Source of the DNA: Acidobacteriaceae bacterium
GTDB lineage: Bacteria; Acidobacteriota; Terriglobia; Bryobacterales; Bryobacteraceae
NCBI GenBank assembly: GCA_019245255.1
Contig: JAFARV010000085.1
Span: forward strand, 1-35,426
Direction of reading: 5' to 3'
DNA length: 35,426 nucleotides
In this document: piece by piece, positions 15,889 through 23,800 of the stretch
Numbering within the stretch: position 1 is the stretch's first letter
Layout of the letters: each line of letters begins with the position of its first letter
Notes under the pieces: generated by a model
What the model was told of the DNA's origin: nothing
Seen by the model: the letters and a program-made list of their open reading frames with translations, nothing else
Database searches by the model: none
Position numbers and translations under genes: made by a program

Positions 15889-17304
15889 ATGGCCATAACC
15901 AAACCTCAGGCAGTTTTGTGCGTTACCCATGCAGTGATGCTGCAGCATCTGCAAACTGTTGCAACCGAACTGGATGTCAGCCTGGTCGAGGCACACAGTA
16001 CCGAAGCCCTGTTGAGCTATGCGGAGCTGGCTCGTGCAGCCGCAATTGTAGTGGAGGTGTCTGAATTTTCGTCCCAAACCTCGCAATTGATGGACGCCCT
16101 CCGGGCGCAAGCACCCGACGTTCCGATCATTGTTCTTCTCGAGAAGCCCTCGGCCGCCGACGCCATCCGCTTTAGCCGATATGGCGCATCTGACTGCCTG
16201 GATTGCTTATCGACCACGGAGCAATTCTTTTCGGCGTTGCAGATTTCACTCGCAGCGAGCAAAAATGTGCGTGAAAGCACGGACACGGCGGCGGCGGCGG
16301 AGCCCTGGCGGAAGCTCCTGGTGGGCCGTAGCGTTCCGATGGAACAGATCAGTAAAGTCATCCGGCTGATTGCATCGCGGCGCTGTACCGTGTTGATCTC
16401 AGGGGAAACCGGAACAGGTAAGGAAGTGGTCGCCAAGGCGATTCATATGGCCAGTTCCCGCGGCCGGCGGCCGATGGTGTCCGTGAACTGCGGCGCCATA
16501 CCCGAGAACCTGGTGGAGGCGGAACTCTTCGGCCACGTAAAAGGGGCGTTTACCGGCGCGGTGAATCATCGCATCGGCCGATTTGAACAAGCCAATGGCG
16601 GCACGCTGTTTCTGGATGAGATTGCCGATCTTCCATTGGAGCTGCAATCGAAACTGTTGCGCGCCTTGCAAGAGAAAGAGATCCAGCGCCTCGGTGGCAG
16701 CGAAACGCTCAAGGTGGATGTCCGTGTGATTGCGGCAACAAACGCCGACCTGCTCGCTCGCGTCCGCGAAGGGCGGTTCCGCGAGGATCTCTATTACCGG
16801 CTCAATGTCGTGCCTATTCACCTGCCTACTTTGAGGGGCCGCGCCTGCGATATTCCTCTGCTGATCGAACACTTTGTGCGCAAGGTCTGTGAGGCCGAAG
16901 GTATCGCGCCGAAATCGGTCAGCCCGGAGGCAGTGAGGCTGTTGTCCGGACACTCCTGGCCCGGTAACGTGCGCCAGCTCGAGAATGCCGTCGAGCACGC
17001 AGTTGTCATGAGCGGCGATCGTGAATATCTGTATGCGTCGGACTTTTCCCTGCGTCTCGATCACACGACAACACCGGCTGCAGTGTCTCAGGACGGAAAC
17101 ATCGTGGATACGGTTCCGGGAAGCCAGAAGGAATTTCCTGAGGAAGGCCTCGATTTCACGGAAACGCTACGCCAGTTCGAGCGGGCCATTCTTCAGGAGG
17201 CGATGTCGCGGGCCCAGGGCAACAAAACAGTCGCCGCGGATATGCTGAAGCTGCCTCGCACCACATTGATTCATAAATTACGCGTGCTGGACACCGTAAT
17301 GTAA
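15889..17304 (+). CDS. FleQ/NtrC-like sigma-54 dependent transcription activator
   Basis: A 471-residue bacterial enhancer-binding protein. Residues 1-120 resemble a receiver fold but lack a phosphorylatable aspartate (the expected strand end reads AAIVVEVSEF), as in FleQ. The AAA+ domain has Walker A GETGTGKE (172-179), the sigma-54 contact loop GAFTGA (219-224), Walker B GGTLFLDE (237-244) and the RFRED-LYYRL arginine region. A Fis-type HTH ends the protein (NKTVAADMLKLPRTTLIHKL). Position between the flgM operon and motAB suggests a flagellar master regulator. Phosphorylation-independent control is inferred. Confidence 0.9.
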   Translation: MAITKPQAVLCVTHAVMLQHLQTVATELDVSLVEAHSTEALLSYAELARAAAIVVEVSEFSSQTSQLMDALRAQAPDVPIIVLLEKPSAADAIRFSRYGASDCLDCLSTTEQFFSALQISLAASKNVRESTDTAAAAEPWRKLLVGRSVPMEQISKVIRLIASRRCTVLISGETGTGKEVVAKAIHMASSRGRRPMVSVNCGAIPENLVEAELFGHVKGAFTGAVNHRIGRFEQANGGTLFLDEIADLPLELQSKLLRALQEKEIQRLGGSETLKVDVRVIAATNADLLARVREGRFREDLYYRLNVVPIHLPTLRGRACDIPLLIEHFVRKVCEAEGIAPKSVSPEAVRLLSGHSWPGNVRQLENAVEHAVVMSGDREYLYASDFSLRLDHTTTPAAVSQDGNIVDTVPGSQKEFPEEGLDFTETLRQFERAILQEAMSRAQGNKTVAADMLKLPRTTLIHKLRVLDTVM

Positions 17305-17306
17305 GA

Positions 17307-17324
17307 GCACGGCAGAAGCCGTGC
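17307..17324 (+). terminator. Hairpin between regulator and motA
   Basis: GCACGGC and GCCGTGC form a 7-bp stem with an AGAA loop two bases after the regulator stop. Only a short CTT follows. Confidence 0.6.
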
Positions 17325-17352
17325 CTTAAAAGCCGTATTCACTCTTCAAACA

Positions 17353-17360
17353 GCCGATAT
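17353..17360 (+). promoter_or_regulatory. Possible sigma-28 -10 box before motA
   Basis: GCCGATAT matches seven of eight bases of the sigma-28 -10 element and lies 14 bases before the motA ATG. No good TAAA box stands 15 bases upstream, so support is weak. Confidence 0.3.
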
Positions 17361-17374
17361 GTGAGTACGGAATC

Positions 17375-18256
17375 ATGTTCGCAATTATCGGCATCGTTGT
17401 GGTCATCGGCGCAATCCTAGGCGGCTACCTCATGGAGAAAGGGCCACTTATGGTCTTGGTGCAGCCTGCGGAGCTGCTCATCATCGGTGGTGCATCGCTG
17501 GGGACTGTCCTCATCGCAAATCCCCTGCCTACGGTTATCAAGCTGTTCAAAGGCATCCTCGGCATTCTCGGGGGCAGCAAGTATACTCAGGCGTCCTATC
17601 TCGAAAGTTTAAAGATGCTGAGCGACCTGTTTCAGTTCGCACGCAAGAACGGCTTGCCAAAGCTCGAAGCGGACCTGGATGAGCCGGAAAAGAGCGCCGT
17701 CTTCAGCAAGTACCCGAAGTTTCTTGCCGACCATCATGCGGTGGCATTTGTGTGCGACACACTGCGCATGTTCATCAGCGCTGGTGCCGATCCGTTTGAC
17801 CTGGACCAAATGATGGAACTCGATATGGAGGTTCATCATCACGAAACACAAGAGCCGACGGCGGCGCTGGCAACCATGGCCGATTCCCTGCCCGGATTGG
17901 GAATTGTTGCCGCGGTGCTGGGCATTGTCATCACCATGGGTGCAATTGGAGGCCCGCCTGAGCAGATCGGCCATAAGGTAGCGGCGGCGCTTGTCGGTAC
18001 CTTCCTCGGCATTCTGATGTGCTATGGCTTCATCGGGCCGATCGCAGCCAACCTGACGAAGATCAATGAGGCCGACGGCCAGTACTATCATTTTCTGCGC
18101 GTGGGTGTGCTGGCCTTTATCAAGGGTTCATCACCCATGACAGCGGTTGAATTTGCGCGGCGGTCGATTCCATCGAGCGTTCGCCCAAGCTTTAAGGAAA
18201 TGGAAACCGCCTGCCGCGGGGGCGCCGCGGCACCGGCGCCTGCGGCCGCGGCGTAG
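17375..18256 (+). CDS. motA: Flagellar stator protein MotA
   Basis: A 293-residue MotA with four hydrophobic segments: near 1-20, 27-50, about 165-190 (LPGLGIVAAVLGIVITMG) and 205-225 (AALVGTFLGILMCYGFIGPI). Both channel prolines are present in those last two motifs. The cytoplasmic loop carries the charged segment that contacts FliG. The C-terminus has an unusual Ala/Pro-rich tail. It pairs with MotB, whose start is 3 bases after its stop. Confidence 0.95.
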   Translation: MFAIIGIVVVIGAILGGYLMEKGPLMVLVQPAELLIIGGASLGTVLIANPLPTVIKLFKGILGILGGSKYTQASYLESLKMLSDLFQFARKNGLPKLEADLDEPEKSAVFSKYPKFLADHHAVAFVCDTLRMFISAGADPFDLDQMMELDMEVHHHETQEPTAALATMADSLPGLGIVAAVLGIVITMGAIGGPPEQIGHKVAAALVGTFLGILMCYGFIGPIAANLTKINEADGQYYHFLRVGVLAFIKGSSPMTAVEFARRSIPSSVRPSFKEMETACRGGAAAPAPAAAA

Positions 18257-18259
18257 TCT

Positions 18260-19096
18260 ATGGACTCGCGCCGGCCGATCATCATCAAAAAGAAAGTCGT
18301 CCACGGCGGTCATCATGGGGGCGCGTGGAAGGTTGCCTACGCCGATTTTGTGACGGCCATGATGGCACTGTTTATTGTGCTCTGGCTGCTCACGTCAAAT
18401 GAGAAGGTGCGTCAGGCAGTGGGCGGTTACTTCAAGGATCCGATTGGCCGCGGCAAGAATCCCGGCACCAGCATGACCGGTACGGGGCGCGACGTTTCCG
18501 TGCTGAAGGATGACATGAGCGGCCTCAAGGAGAAGCTGCAGTCTGTAATCAAGCTGATTCCCCACTTCGAACAAATGAAGGGAAATGTCGAGTTCACCAT
18601 CACCGAAGAAGGTCTCAAGATCGATCTGATCGAGAACTCGAAGGGCATCTTCTTCGAATCAGGCAAGCCGCAACCAAGCGATCTTGGGAAGGAGCTTCTG
18701 GTTGCGCTCGCGAAGGAACTTGGCCGGTTACCGAACCGGCTCCTGATCGAAGGTCATACCGATGCACAGCAGTATGCCGATGTGACGGCGTACTCGAATT
18801 GGGAACTCTCCGCCGACCGTTCCAATGCCGCCCGGCGCTTAATGGAAGCTAACGGGCTGGCATCCAACCAAGTCGCACAGATCAGAGGTTATGCCGATCA
18901 AGATCTGCGGAACAAAAATAATCCGGAAGATCCCGCGAATCGCCGGGTCTCCGTTATCGTCCGCTATTTGGATGCCCCGAAGCAGGTGAAGCTCAACTCG
19001 CTAGAGGGTAAAGTTCAGGAGACCGAGCAGCACCCCGTTGTCAACCCTGCAGGCATTGTGGTTCCGGCCAGCGCCAAATCGCCAAAAGGCCACTAG
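18260..19096 (+). CDS. motB: Flagellar stator protein MotB
   Basis: A 278-residue MotB. A basic N-terminus is followed by one membrane helix WKVAYADFVTAMMALFIVLW with the essential ion-binding D29. The plug region follows, then an OmpA-like peptidoglycan-binding domain (LLIEGHTDAQQ, NWELSADRSNAARRLME, NRRVSVIVRY). The N-terminal pattern is that of proton-type stators, though ion type cannot be proven here. Its stop overlaps that of the convergent winged-helix gene by two bases. Confidence 0.95.
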   Translation: MDSRRPIIIKKKVVHGGHHGGAWKVAYADFVTAMMALFIVLWLLTSNEKVRQAVGGYFKDPIGRGKNPGTSMTGTGRDVSVLKDDMSGLKEKLQSVIKLIPHFEQMKGNVEFTITEEGLKIDLIENSKGIFFESGKPQPSDLGKELLVALAKELGRLPNRLLIEGHTDAQQYADVTAYSNWELSADRSNAARRLMEANGLASNQVAQIRGYADQDLRNKNNPEDPANRRVSVIVRYLDAPKQVKLNSLEGKVQETEQHPVVNPAGIVVPASAKSPKGH

Positions 19097-20478
19097 CTTC
19101 GGTTAAGTCCGAGACATAAGCGGATCAGATGCTTCTCCTGCTCGGAGACCGAAGGATCCAACAGCGCAGCTTCCTGTTCCCTTCTCCAGCGATCCACTGA
19201 TGCCTGCTCTTCTGCCTCACGGCTGGACTCTGATTCCTGTTCGCGCATCCGATCGTTCCGATATTTTTTCAAGACCTCACCAGAAAAGCATTTTGGAACC
19301 GCGGTCAGCAGAAAACCAATCGGACTGTGTACTCGGCTCTCACGTTTCTGAATATGACTGGCCTTTTCCCGAACAAAGTGCACGATCTCAGATTCGGTGC
19401 AATCCGCTGCCTGAGCGCGACACGCAGCTACCAGGCGCACTACAGCGTCGTCGTCGATCGGGCCAAGCTGATTCAAGGCGGCGTATACGACGGGATATGC
19501 GGACGATGACGTAGTGCTGTCTAAAACATTTGTATCTAATAGATGCCCGGACATTTTGACTACAGTAGACCGGTTGTTTTTGACCACAGTAACTGTGGTC
19601 TCCGGGACCATAGTAGACACGTCTCCGGTAACCACAGAGGACATATTGGACCTGGCTACTGTGGTCATGTCGCTCATTTCAGCCGGGCGAGCTACTGACG
19701 AGGTATTCGAGTCGAGCGGCCGCGCATACGAAAACCCGGGCCCCATTTTTGCGACATACAGGCGGCCCTTCCGAACATGGCGGTCCAGCACGGCTTTGTA
19801 GCTAAAAACGCGGTAGATAGTCGGGGCGCGCTGGTAAATGTCGGCGCGCGTCTCGATTGCGATGAAATCTTTTTCGAGCAGCTTGGCAATAATGCGTTGG
19901 ATGGTCTTCCGCGCCAAGCGGGTCCGCTTCACCAGGTAGTCGTAGCCCGCCTGAACGAGACGGCAGGACTCGCGATCATCGGTAGAGACAAGCTTTGCGT
20001 TCCAAAGCGTATCGTATACGCACTCCTCGGCGGAATTAATCACATCCTGCGCCAAACGAATCCGTTTCACACGCGCCTCCGAGACCAGATCACCGTGTTC
20101 AGTGATCCAGAGCGGCCGCGCCTTGGGCGTTGCGGGAGCAACTGTGGCCACGTCGGAGGTGACCAGTGTAGGATCGGTGGTGCCGGCTGTTGGCGGGGAC
20201 TCGCCACGGGGACGCCTCGCAAATGACGTCATAGGCCTGACCACAGTGGTCATGTCTCGCGTTGCAGGGGAGCTTGTAGACCCGGCCACTGTAGCCAGGT
20301 GGGCGGCAGAACTGGAACCAGACGTGACTACAGGGGCCAGGCTGGAAGTGACTACAGTCGGAGCGGTAACCAGGTGCGAACCAACACCTTTGCCGACAGC
20401 GGGCGAGAAGATCAGGTCCTCAAGCTCGCTGGGATCGAAGGCTGGCTGCTTCTTACTAGACCGCGATGGTCTCGCCAT
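19093..20478 (-). CDS. Winged-helix replication/partition-type protein with embedded palindrome array
   Basis: A 461-residue protein starting inside the parA 3' end (ATG 20478, parA stop at 20456). A central domain near residues 130-240 (LVKRTRLARKTIQRIIAKLL, then a wing to TIYRVFSYKAVLDRHV) looks like a winged helix of plasmid replication initiators or DnaD-like proteins. The C-terminal third (SEIVHFVREKASHIQKRESR, SPIGFLLTAVPKCF) resembles replication-protein tails. Two Thr/Val/Ser-rich linkers (about 35-110 and 260-320) contain repeated TTV/STVV peptides because the DNA carries a repeated palindrome. I do not know the exact family. Role in replication or centromere binding is inferred from context. 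Confidence 0.65.
   Translation of the reverse strand: MARPSRSSKKQPAFDPSELEDLIFSPAVGKGVGSHLVTAPTVVTSSLAPVVTSGSSSAAHLATVAGSTSSPATRDMTTVVRPMTSFARRPRGESPPTAGTTDPTLVTSDVATVAPATPKARPLWITEHGDLVSEARVKRIRLAQDVINSAEECVYDTLWNAKLVSTDDRESCRLVQAGYDYLVKRTRLARKTIQRIIAKLLEKDFIAIETRADIYQRAPTIYRVFSYKAVLDRHVRKGRLYVAKMGPGFSYARPLDSNTSSVARPAEMSDMTTVARSNMSSVVTGDVSTMVPETTVTVVKNNRSTVVKMSGHLLDTNVLDSTTSSSAYPVVYAALNQLGPIDDDAVVRLVAACRAQAADCTESEIVHFVREKASHIQKRESRVHSPIGFLLTAVPKCFSGEVLKKYRNDRMREQESESSREAEEQASVDRWRREQEAALLDPSVSEQEKHLIRLCLGLNRS
19557..19669. repeat. In-gene palindrome cluster A (five sites)
   Basis: Sites related to TGACYACWGTRGTCA: TGACTACAGTAGACC (19557-19571), a perfect 19-bp palindrome GACCACAGTAACTGTGGTC (19582-19600), GACCATAGTAGAC (19606-19618), TAACCACAGAGGACA (19629-19643) and GCTACTGTGGTCATG (19655-19669). 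Confidence 0.7.
20139..20361. repeat. In-gene palindrome cluster B (six sites)
   Basis: One perfect copy TGACCACAGTGGTCA (20238-20252) and degenerate ones: CAACTGTGGCCACGT (20139-20153), TGACCAGTGTAGG (20160-20172), GGCCACTGTAGCCA (20284-20297), TGACTACAGGGGCCA (20325-20339) and TGACTACAGTCGG (20349-20361). A separate palindrome ATGACGTCAT lies at 20223-20232. Confidence 0.65.
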
Positions 20479-21259
20479 GCTGGTGCTCGCTCGACAGAAG
20501 TTGCGGCTTGAGCAGATCGAGAATCGCCGAGGTCGCTCCCTCGTAGTCTTCGAGGGCCTTTGCTTTGGGATCGATATCGGCAATCATGCGGTGGGCGCGG
20601 GCGGCTTTCCCGATGATCTGGTCCGTGCGGATGGCGTTCAGGACAGGGATCTTGTAGGTGTCGCTCAGCTGCTGGACCATCTTCATCACCACATCGGTGA
20701 GGCCGAAGCGGCGGTTGACGATCGTTGGCAGCAGCGCAAGCGTGTGTATCGGAGTGCGCACGCTATCGCCGATGGTTTGGGCCGAAAAAATGGTGGCGCC
20801 GGCGCCAGACACGCTGAGAGTGTCCATAGAAATCGGGATCAGCACGTTCTGGCAGAACACCATGGAACAGGCCTGGAGCAGGGAAATCGAGGGCGCAACA
20901 TCCACCACAATCGCGTCGTAGGACTCTTCGTACATGCGGAAGGCGTTCTGAAATACGTGTTCACGTCCGTACATGGTGAAAATGCGCTGCTCCATCGCAG
21001 TGGTCTCCCGGTTGCCGCAAAGCACATCGAGCCGCTCCGCGATCTTCACCACGCAATCCGGAAGGCGCAGCTGGTTCAGAATGAAGTCGGAGAAGTAAGC
21101 CTCCGGCTTTAAGCGGAGTGTGACGGCGATAGAACCTTGTGGATCGCTATCGATGAGCAGCGTCCGGAAGCCGCGGTCGGCGAGGCAACGCGCCACCGTG
21201 ATAGCGGTCGTCGTCTTCCCGACGCCGCCCTTCTGATTCCCAATCATGAGCTTAATCAT
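20456..21259 (-). CDS. parA: ParA/Soj-type partition ATPase
   Basis: A 267-residue deviant Walker ATPase. Walker A NQKGGVGKTT (residues 8-17, signature Lys10), A' DSDPQGS (38-44) and Walker B DAIVVDVAPS (114-123) are all present. Without an N-terminal HTH it is a type Ib/Soj-like ParA, which moves DNA together with a centromere-binding partner. No ParB gene follows; the overlapping winged-helix gene takes that place. Its ATG overlaps the stop of the upstream HTH gene by ATGA. Confidence 0.9.
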   Translation of the reverse strand: MIKLMIGNQKGGVGKTTTAITVARCLADRGFRTLLIDSDPQGSIAVTLRLKPEAYFSDFILNQLRLPDCVVKIAERLDVLCGNRETTAMEQRIFTMYGREHVFQNAFRMYEESYDAIVVDVAPSISLLQACSMVFCQNVLIPISMDTLSVSGAGATIFSAQTIGDSVRTPIHTLALLPTIVNRRFGLTDVVMKMVQQLSDTYKIPVLNAIRTDQIIGKAARAHRMIADIDPKAKALEDYEGATSAILDLLKPQLLSSEHQHGETIAV

Positions 21260-21450
21260 CGTTGCAGGGCCTCCCGAATGGATTGGAGGTCGACCTCGGT
21301 CCAGACCCGGTACTGGTTCTCGGGATTGCGCATCGGTTCGGGAATGCGTCCGTCTGCCAGCATCCGATACAGCGTGCGGGAACTCATGCCAAGAATTTTG
21401 GCGACTTGCGAGCTTCGGTAAACACCGATGCGGTCACGTTTCCGTCTCAT
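21256..21450 (-). CDS. Small MerR/excisionase-type HTH protein
   Basis: A 64-residue protein, almost all helix-turn-helix plus wing: YRSSQVAKILGMSSRTLYRM, then PENQYRVWTEVDLQSIREAL. Such proteins act as excisionases or as small repressors and centromere-binding factors of plasmid partition operons. It is the first gene of a tightly coupled HTH-parA-winged-helix operon and may bind the palindromes upstream. Confidence 0.75.
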   Translation of the reverse strand: MRRKRDRIGVYRSSQVAKILGMSSRTLYRMLADGRIPEPMRNPENQYRVWTEVDLQSIREALQR

Positions 21451-21480
21451 TCGGTTACATTTAGGCTAACGCGGATAGCG

Positions 21481-21660
21481 ATGGCATTCAACAAAAACTT
21501 ATGACAGAAATAAAATTTCAAGCGGTACCGCGCAAAACGTCATGCCGCACGGCTGCCCCGCAATTACTTATGACATGACTATAGGATCACGAAGTATGTG
21601 ACCACTGTAGTCAGGCATGTTCGGCATCGTTACACTACATGACCACAGTAGTCAGATACA
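21481..21660. promoter_or_regulatory. Candidate origin/centromere region
   Basis: This gap holds two strong 15-bp palindromes, an AT-rich stretch (21488-21520) and the word ACTTATGACA twice (21497-21506 and 21566-21575). This combination of A/T-rich DNA plus repeated binding sites next to parA resembles plasmid origins or centromeres. The function is inferred. Confidence 0.5.
21599..21654. repeat. Two intergenic palindromes TGACCACWGTAGTCA
   Basis: TGACCACTGTAGTCA (21599-21613) and TGACCACAGTAGTCA (21640-21654) are 41 bases apart, about four helical turns, so they lie on the same face of the DNA. They match the motif repeated inside the winged-helix gene although no gene is coded here. Confidence 0.75.
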
Positions 21661-21679
21661 CTAGTGAAGCCGTCGCGCC

Positions 21680-22204
21680 TTACTGTCCTGGAGCCGTTTG
21701 TGCCATCGTGATCCGGCGGTCAAACTCCTCTGGGTCATTACCCATGGCCATAATGAGTGCAAGTAATTTCTGTTTGGCTTCGTCCGGTGTCATGAAGCTT
21801 TCAATAAGGATGCGGCCGGGCGAGAGGCGAACGCCCTCAGGGAGATCTTCGAGGTGCTGCGCCAGGATGGTATCAGACGCTTCGACGAGAACCTGCGGTT
21901 GCTTGAGCGCCTCGCGATGCCACGTCTGGATCAGCCCCGCAACCCGCCTCCGCCGCTGCTGTTCATACACGGCTTTATCGCCTCGCGCCAGGTGTCGCAG
22001 ATAGCGAATCACCTCGTCCTTCAAGGCCAGACCGTTCCTGCCGATCGTATGGCGGACGAGTGGTTGTAAGAGCTGTTGCGCGCGCCGGCGTCCGATACCC
22101 AGGATTGACTCGAGTGTTGCGCGATCGACCCAGGGGGAGGGAAGGGTAGCGAGTTGGGCCTCGGCTTCTGCGAGCCGGTCGTACCAGAGGGGTTTGTCCG
22201 GCAT
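21680..22204 (-). CDS. Unknown HTH-like protein of the partition module
   Basis: A 174-residue, charged, helical protein I do not recognise. Residues 31-70 (RATLESILGIGRRRAQQLLQ, then GRNGLALKDEVIRYLRHL) look like a helix-turn-helix with wing. A basic stretch YEQQRRRRVAGLIQTWHREAL follows, and the C-terminal part (ESFMTPDEAKQKLLALIMAM) is helical. The palindrome pair lies just downstream of its stop, between it and the HTH-parA operon. It may be a regulator or DNA-binding factor of the same module. Confidence 0.55.
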   Translation of the reverse strand: MPDKPLWYDRLAEAEAQLATLPSPWVDRATLESILGIGRRRAQQLLQPLVRHTIGRNGLALKDEVIRYLRHLARGDKAVYEQQRRRRVAGLIQTWHREALKQPQVLVEASDTILAQHLEDLPEGVRLSPGRILIESFMTPDEAKQKLLALIMAMGNDPEEFDRRITMAQTAPGQ

Positions 22205-22399
22205 CAGGTGCTCTCGTGCGCTTATATAAACGTTACAGCCACAAGCGGTTGGCTCGTTTGTCAGGATAGCACGCTGTCACGGCGATTATGCGCACGTGCG
22301 CAAAACCGCTGCAGTCTGACGTGTAAAACGTCTCTGGCGCACCTGGCTGCGTTAAAGTATGGGTTGTTCCTGGCTTTTGCTAAAGTTTATTAGCGAAAG
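22205..22399. other. Intergenic between partition module and vapBC
   Basis: No gene is supported. Two divergent transcription units start from its ends. Confidence 0.4.
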
Positions 22400-22429
22400 T
22401 TGACAAGAGCTATTATTTCCGGCCATACT
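22400..22429 (+). promoter_or_regulatory. Sigma-70-like promoter of vapBC
   Basis: A perfect -35 box TTGACA (22400-22405), 18 bases, and CATACT (22424-22429), only 14 bases before the vapB ATG, implying a very short leader. Confidence 0.55.
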
Positions 22430-22443
22430 AATGGCTATTAAAT

Positions 22444-22674
22444 ATGGACGTATCTATTGCAGAAGCGAAGAACCGTTTGCCGGAGCTGATTCGCGCGGTC
22501 GAGGGCGGGGAACAGGTTGTCATCACGCGGCATGGGAAACCCGTCGCCCAAATCGCGCCGCCACCAGCCGAACGTAGTCGGGTCCAACTGGGATCGATGC
22601 GAGACCGAATCAAGTTATATCCCGGCTGGGATGACCCAATTGATCTGGAGCGCTTCCTCGAGGGCGACAGTTGA
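22444..22674 (+). CDS. Phd/YefM-type antitoxin VapB
   Basis: A 76-residue antitoxin with the same layout as the one at 3321: VSIAEAKNRLPELIRAVEGG, EQVVITRHGKPVAQIAP, then a C-terminal segment ending LERFLEGDS. The N-terminal half binds DNA as a dimer; the tail blocks the toxin. There is no clear ribosome site and the leader is short, so it may be translated nearly leaderless. It overlaps the toxin by TTGA. Confidence 0.88.
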   Translation: MDVSIAEAKNRLPELIRAVEGGEQVVITRHGKPVAQIAPPPAERSRVQLGSMRDRIKLYPGWDDPIDLERFLEGDS

Positions 22675-23060
22675 GCCGCTACCTCCTCGACACGAATGCT
22701 GCGTTGCTAGGGTTATCGACCCCCGAATCGCTGCCGGGTAAAGTGCGCGAGGCGATGTTAGCTGGCCGAAACACTCTAAGTGTCCTTGCTTATTGGGAGG
22801 TGCTGCTCAAGAGTATGAAAGGCAAGCTTGATGTCGGGGACCCACGCGCATGGTGGCTGGATGCAGTGAATAAGCTTTCAGCAACCATTGTGCAATTGCG
22901 TGTAGAACACATCTCTGCCATTCGCGAGTTGCCCCCGATCCACCAGGACCCGTTCGACCGTGCACTCATCGGGCAAGCGATGGTCGAGGATCTGACGTTG
23001 GTGACCCTCGACGGTGACATCCCCAAATACGCCTCAGATCGGTTGCGAGTTCTCGTATGA
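22671..23060 (+). CDS. vapC: VapC-type PIN toxin
   Basis: A 129-residue PIN ribonuclease starting at TTG 22671, which overlaps the VapB stop by four bases. Active-site acids are D7 (YLLDTN), E43 (YWEVLLK), D96 (DPFDRALI) and D114/D116 (TLDGDIP). The last 81 bases, encoding from MVEDLTLV to the end, are duplicated at 23801-23881 in front of the recombinase gene. Confidence 0.9.
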   Translation: MSRYLLDTNAALLGLSTPESLPGKVREAMLAGRNTLSVLAYWEVLLKSMKGKLDVGDPRAWWLDAVNKLSATIVQLRVEHISAIRELPPIHQDPFDRALIGQAMVEDLTLVTLDGDIPKYASDRLRVLV

Positions 23061-23123
23061 GCGCGCGCTTGTCACCGTTTCCGATCCCCTCCCGGCGATT
23101 CGCCGCCTGGTGCTCGATTCCGT
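22980..23123 (+). repeat. Junction repeat, copy A (vapC end plus broken recombinase start)
   Basis: This 144-base segment matches 23801-23942 with three substitutions and a 2-base insertion (GCGCGCG against GCGCG). It contains the vapC 3' end and the first ~65 bases of the recombinase. The insertion throws the recombinase frame off, so this 5' fragment is dead. Confidence 0.9.
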
Positions 23124-23162
23124 TCCGCGAAGCCGCGGTGAATTCTTGAAAAGGAGCGGCTG

Positions 23163-23771
23163 ATGAGCGAACGTTTACCTACGCAATCAGCTTTCAATAT
23201 TGGTTTTCCGCAGGAAATCGTGTCCGGTCGTCCACGTGTTGTACAGACCGACCGAAAGGACCCGGTGCTCGGGCAGACTATTCTGCAGGAGATGAGGGAG
23301 TTTTTGCCGGACGGAAGAATACTTGAAGAGTCGTACTACAGGTCCGACGGCACGATCGCACACCGCTTGATGCACGAATATTCTGAAGCAGGTGAACCGA
23401 CTCTGATCAAGCGATTCGAGGGCGCAGAAGTAGAGAAGTACACCATCTTGGCGCCGGAGGGCCTTTCGAATCCGCTAACTGCGCGGTCACCCATCGAAGT
23501 TCAATCAGGTGAAAACGGACCGGTTTTCACCCTTTTTACGCCCGAACAGCAAGTTATAGGGCGGGCTGAGATGAGGCTTGGAGATACCGTCCGTGAACTG
23601 TCCTGGTTCGCAGATGGTGAAACACGTCCCGGAATGAGGAGGATAGAGCGTGTGGATTCACGGGACAACAACGGGAATTGGACGCAAAAAACACTTTTTG
23701 AGCAGCGAGGGAATGGCGAGCCAAAGCCTATAGCGGAGTTGTATCGGCGAATAGCATATTACGAGACGTGA
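23163..23771 (+). CDS. Unknown protein inserted between junction repeats
   Basis: A 202-residue soluble protein with an AGGAG-type ribosome site. There is no signal peptide or membrane segment. Short beta-like repeats ILEESYYRSDGTIAHRLMHEYSEAGEP and RDNNGNWTQKTLFEQRGNGEP recall the degenerate YD/RHS-like strands common in Acidobacteriota proteins. I cannot name a family. It lies alone between the two copies of the vapC-recombinase junction, so it arrived with, or was trapped by, that duplication. Confidence 0.6.
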   Translation: MSERLPTQSAFNIGFPQEIVSGRPRVVQTDRKDPVLGQTILQEMREFLPDGRILEESYYRSDGTIAHRLMHEYSEAGEPTLIKRFEGAEVEKYTILAPEGLSNPLTARSPIEVQSGENGPVFTLFTPEQQVIGRAEMRLGDTVRELSWFADGETRPGMRRIERVDSRDNNGNWTQKTLFEQRGNGEPKPIAELYRRIAYYET

Positions 23772-23800
23772 ATACGACATCAAACCGGGTACCGTTGCGT

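Noticed and set aside
20102..21112. A 336-codon plus-strand frame across parA and the winged-helix gene
   Set aside because: ParA motifs on the minus strand are decisive; the plus frame is a shadow.
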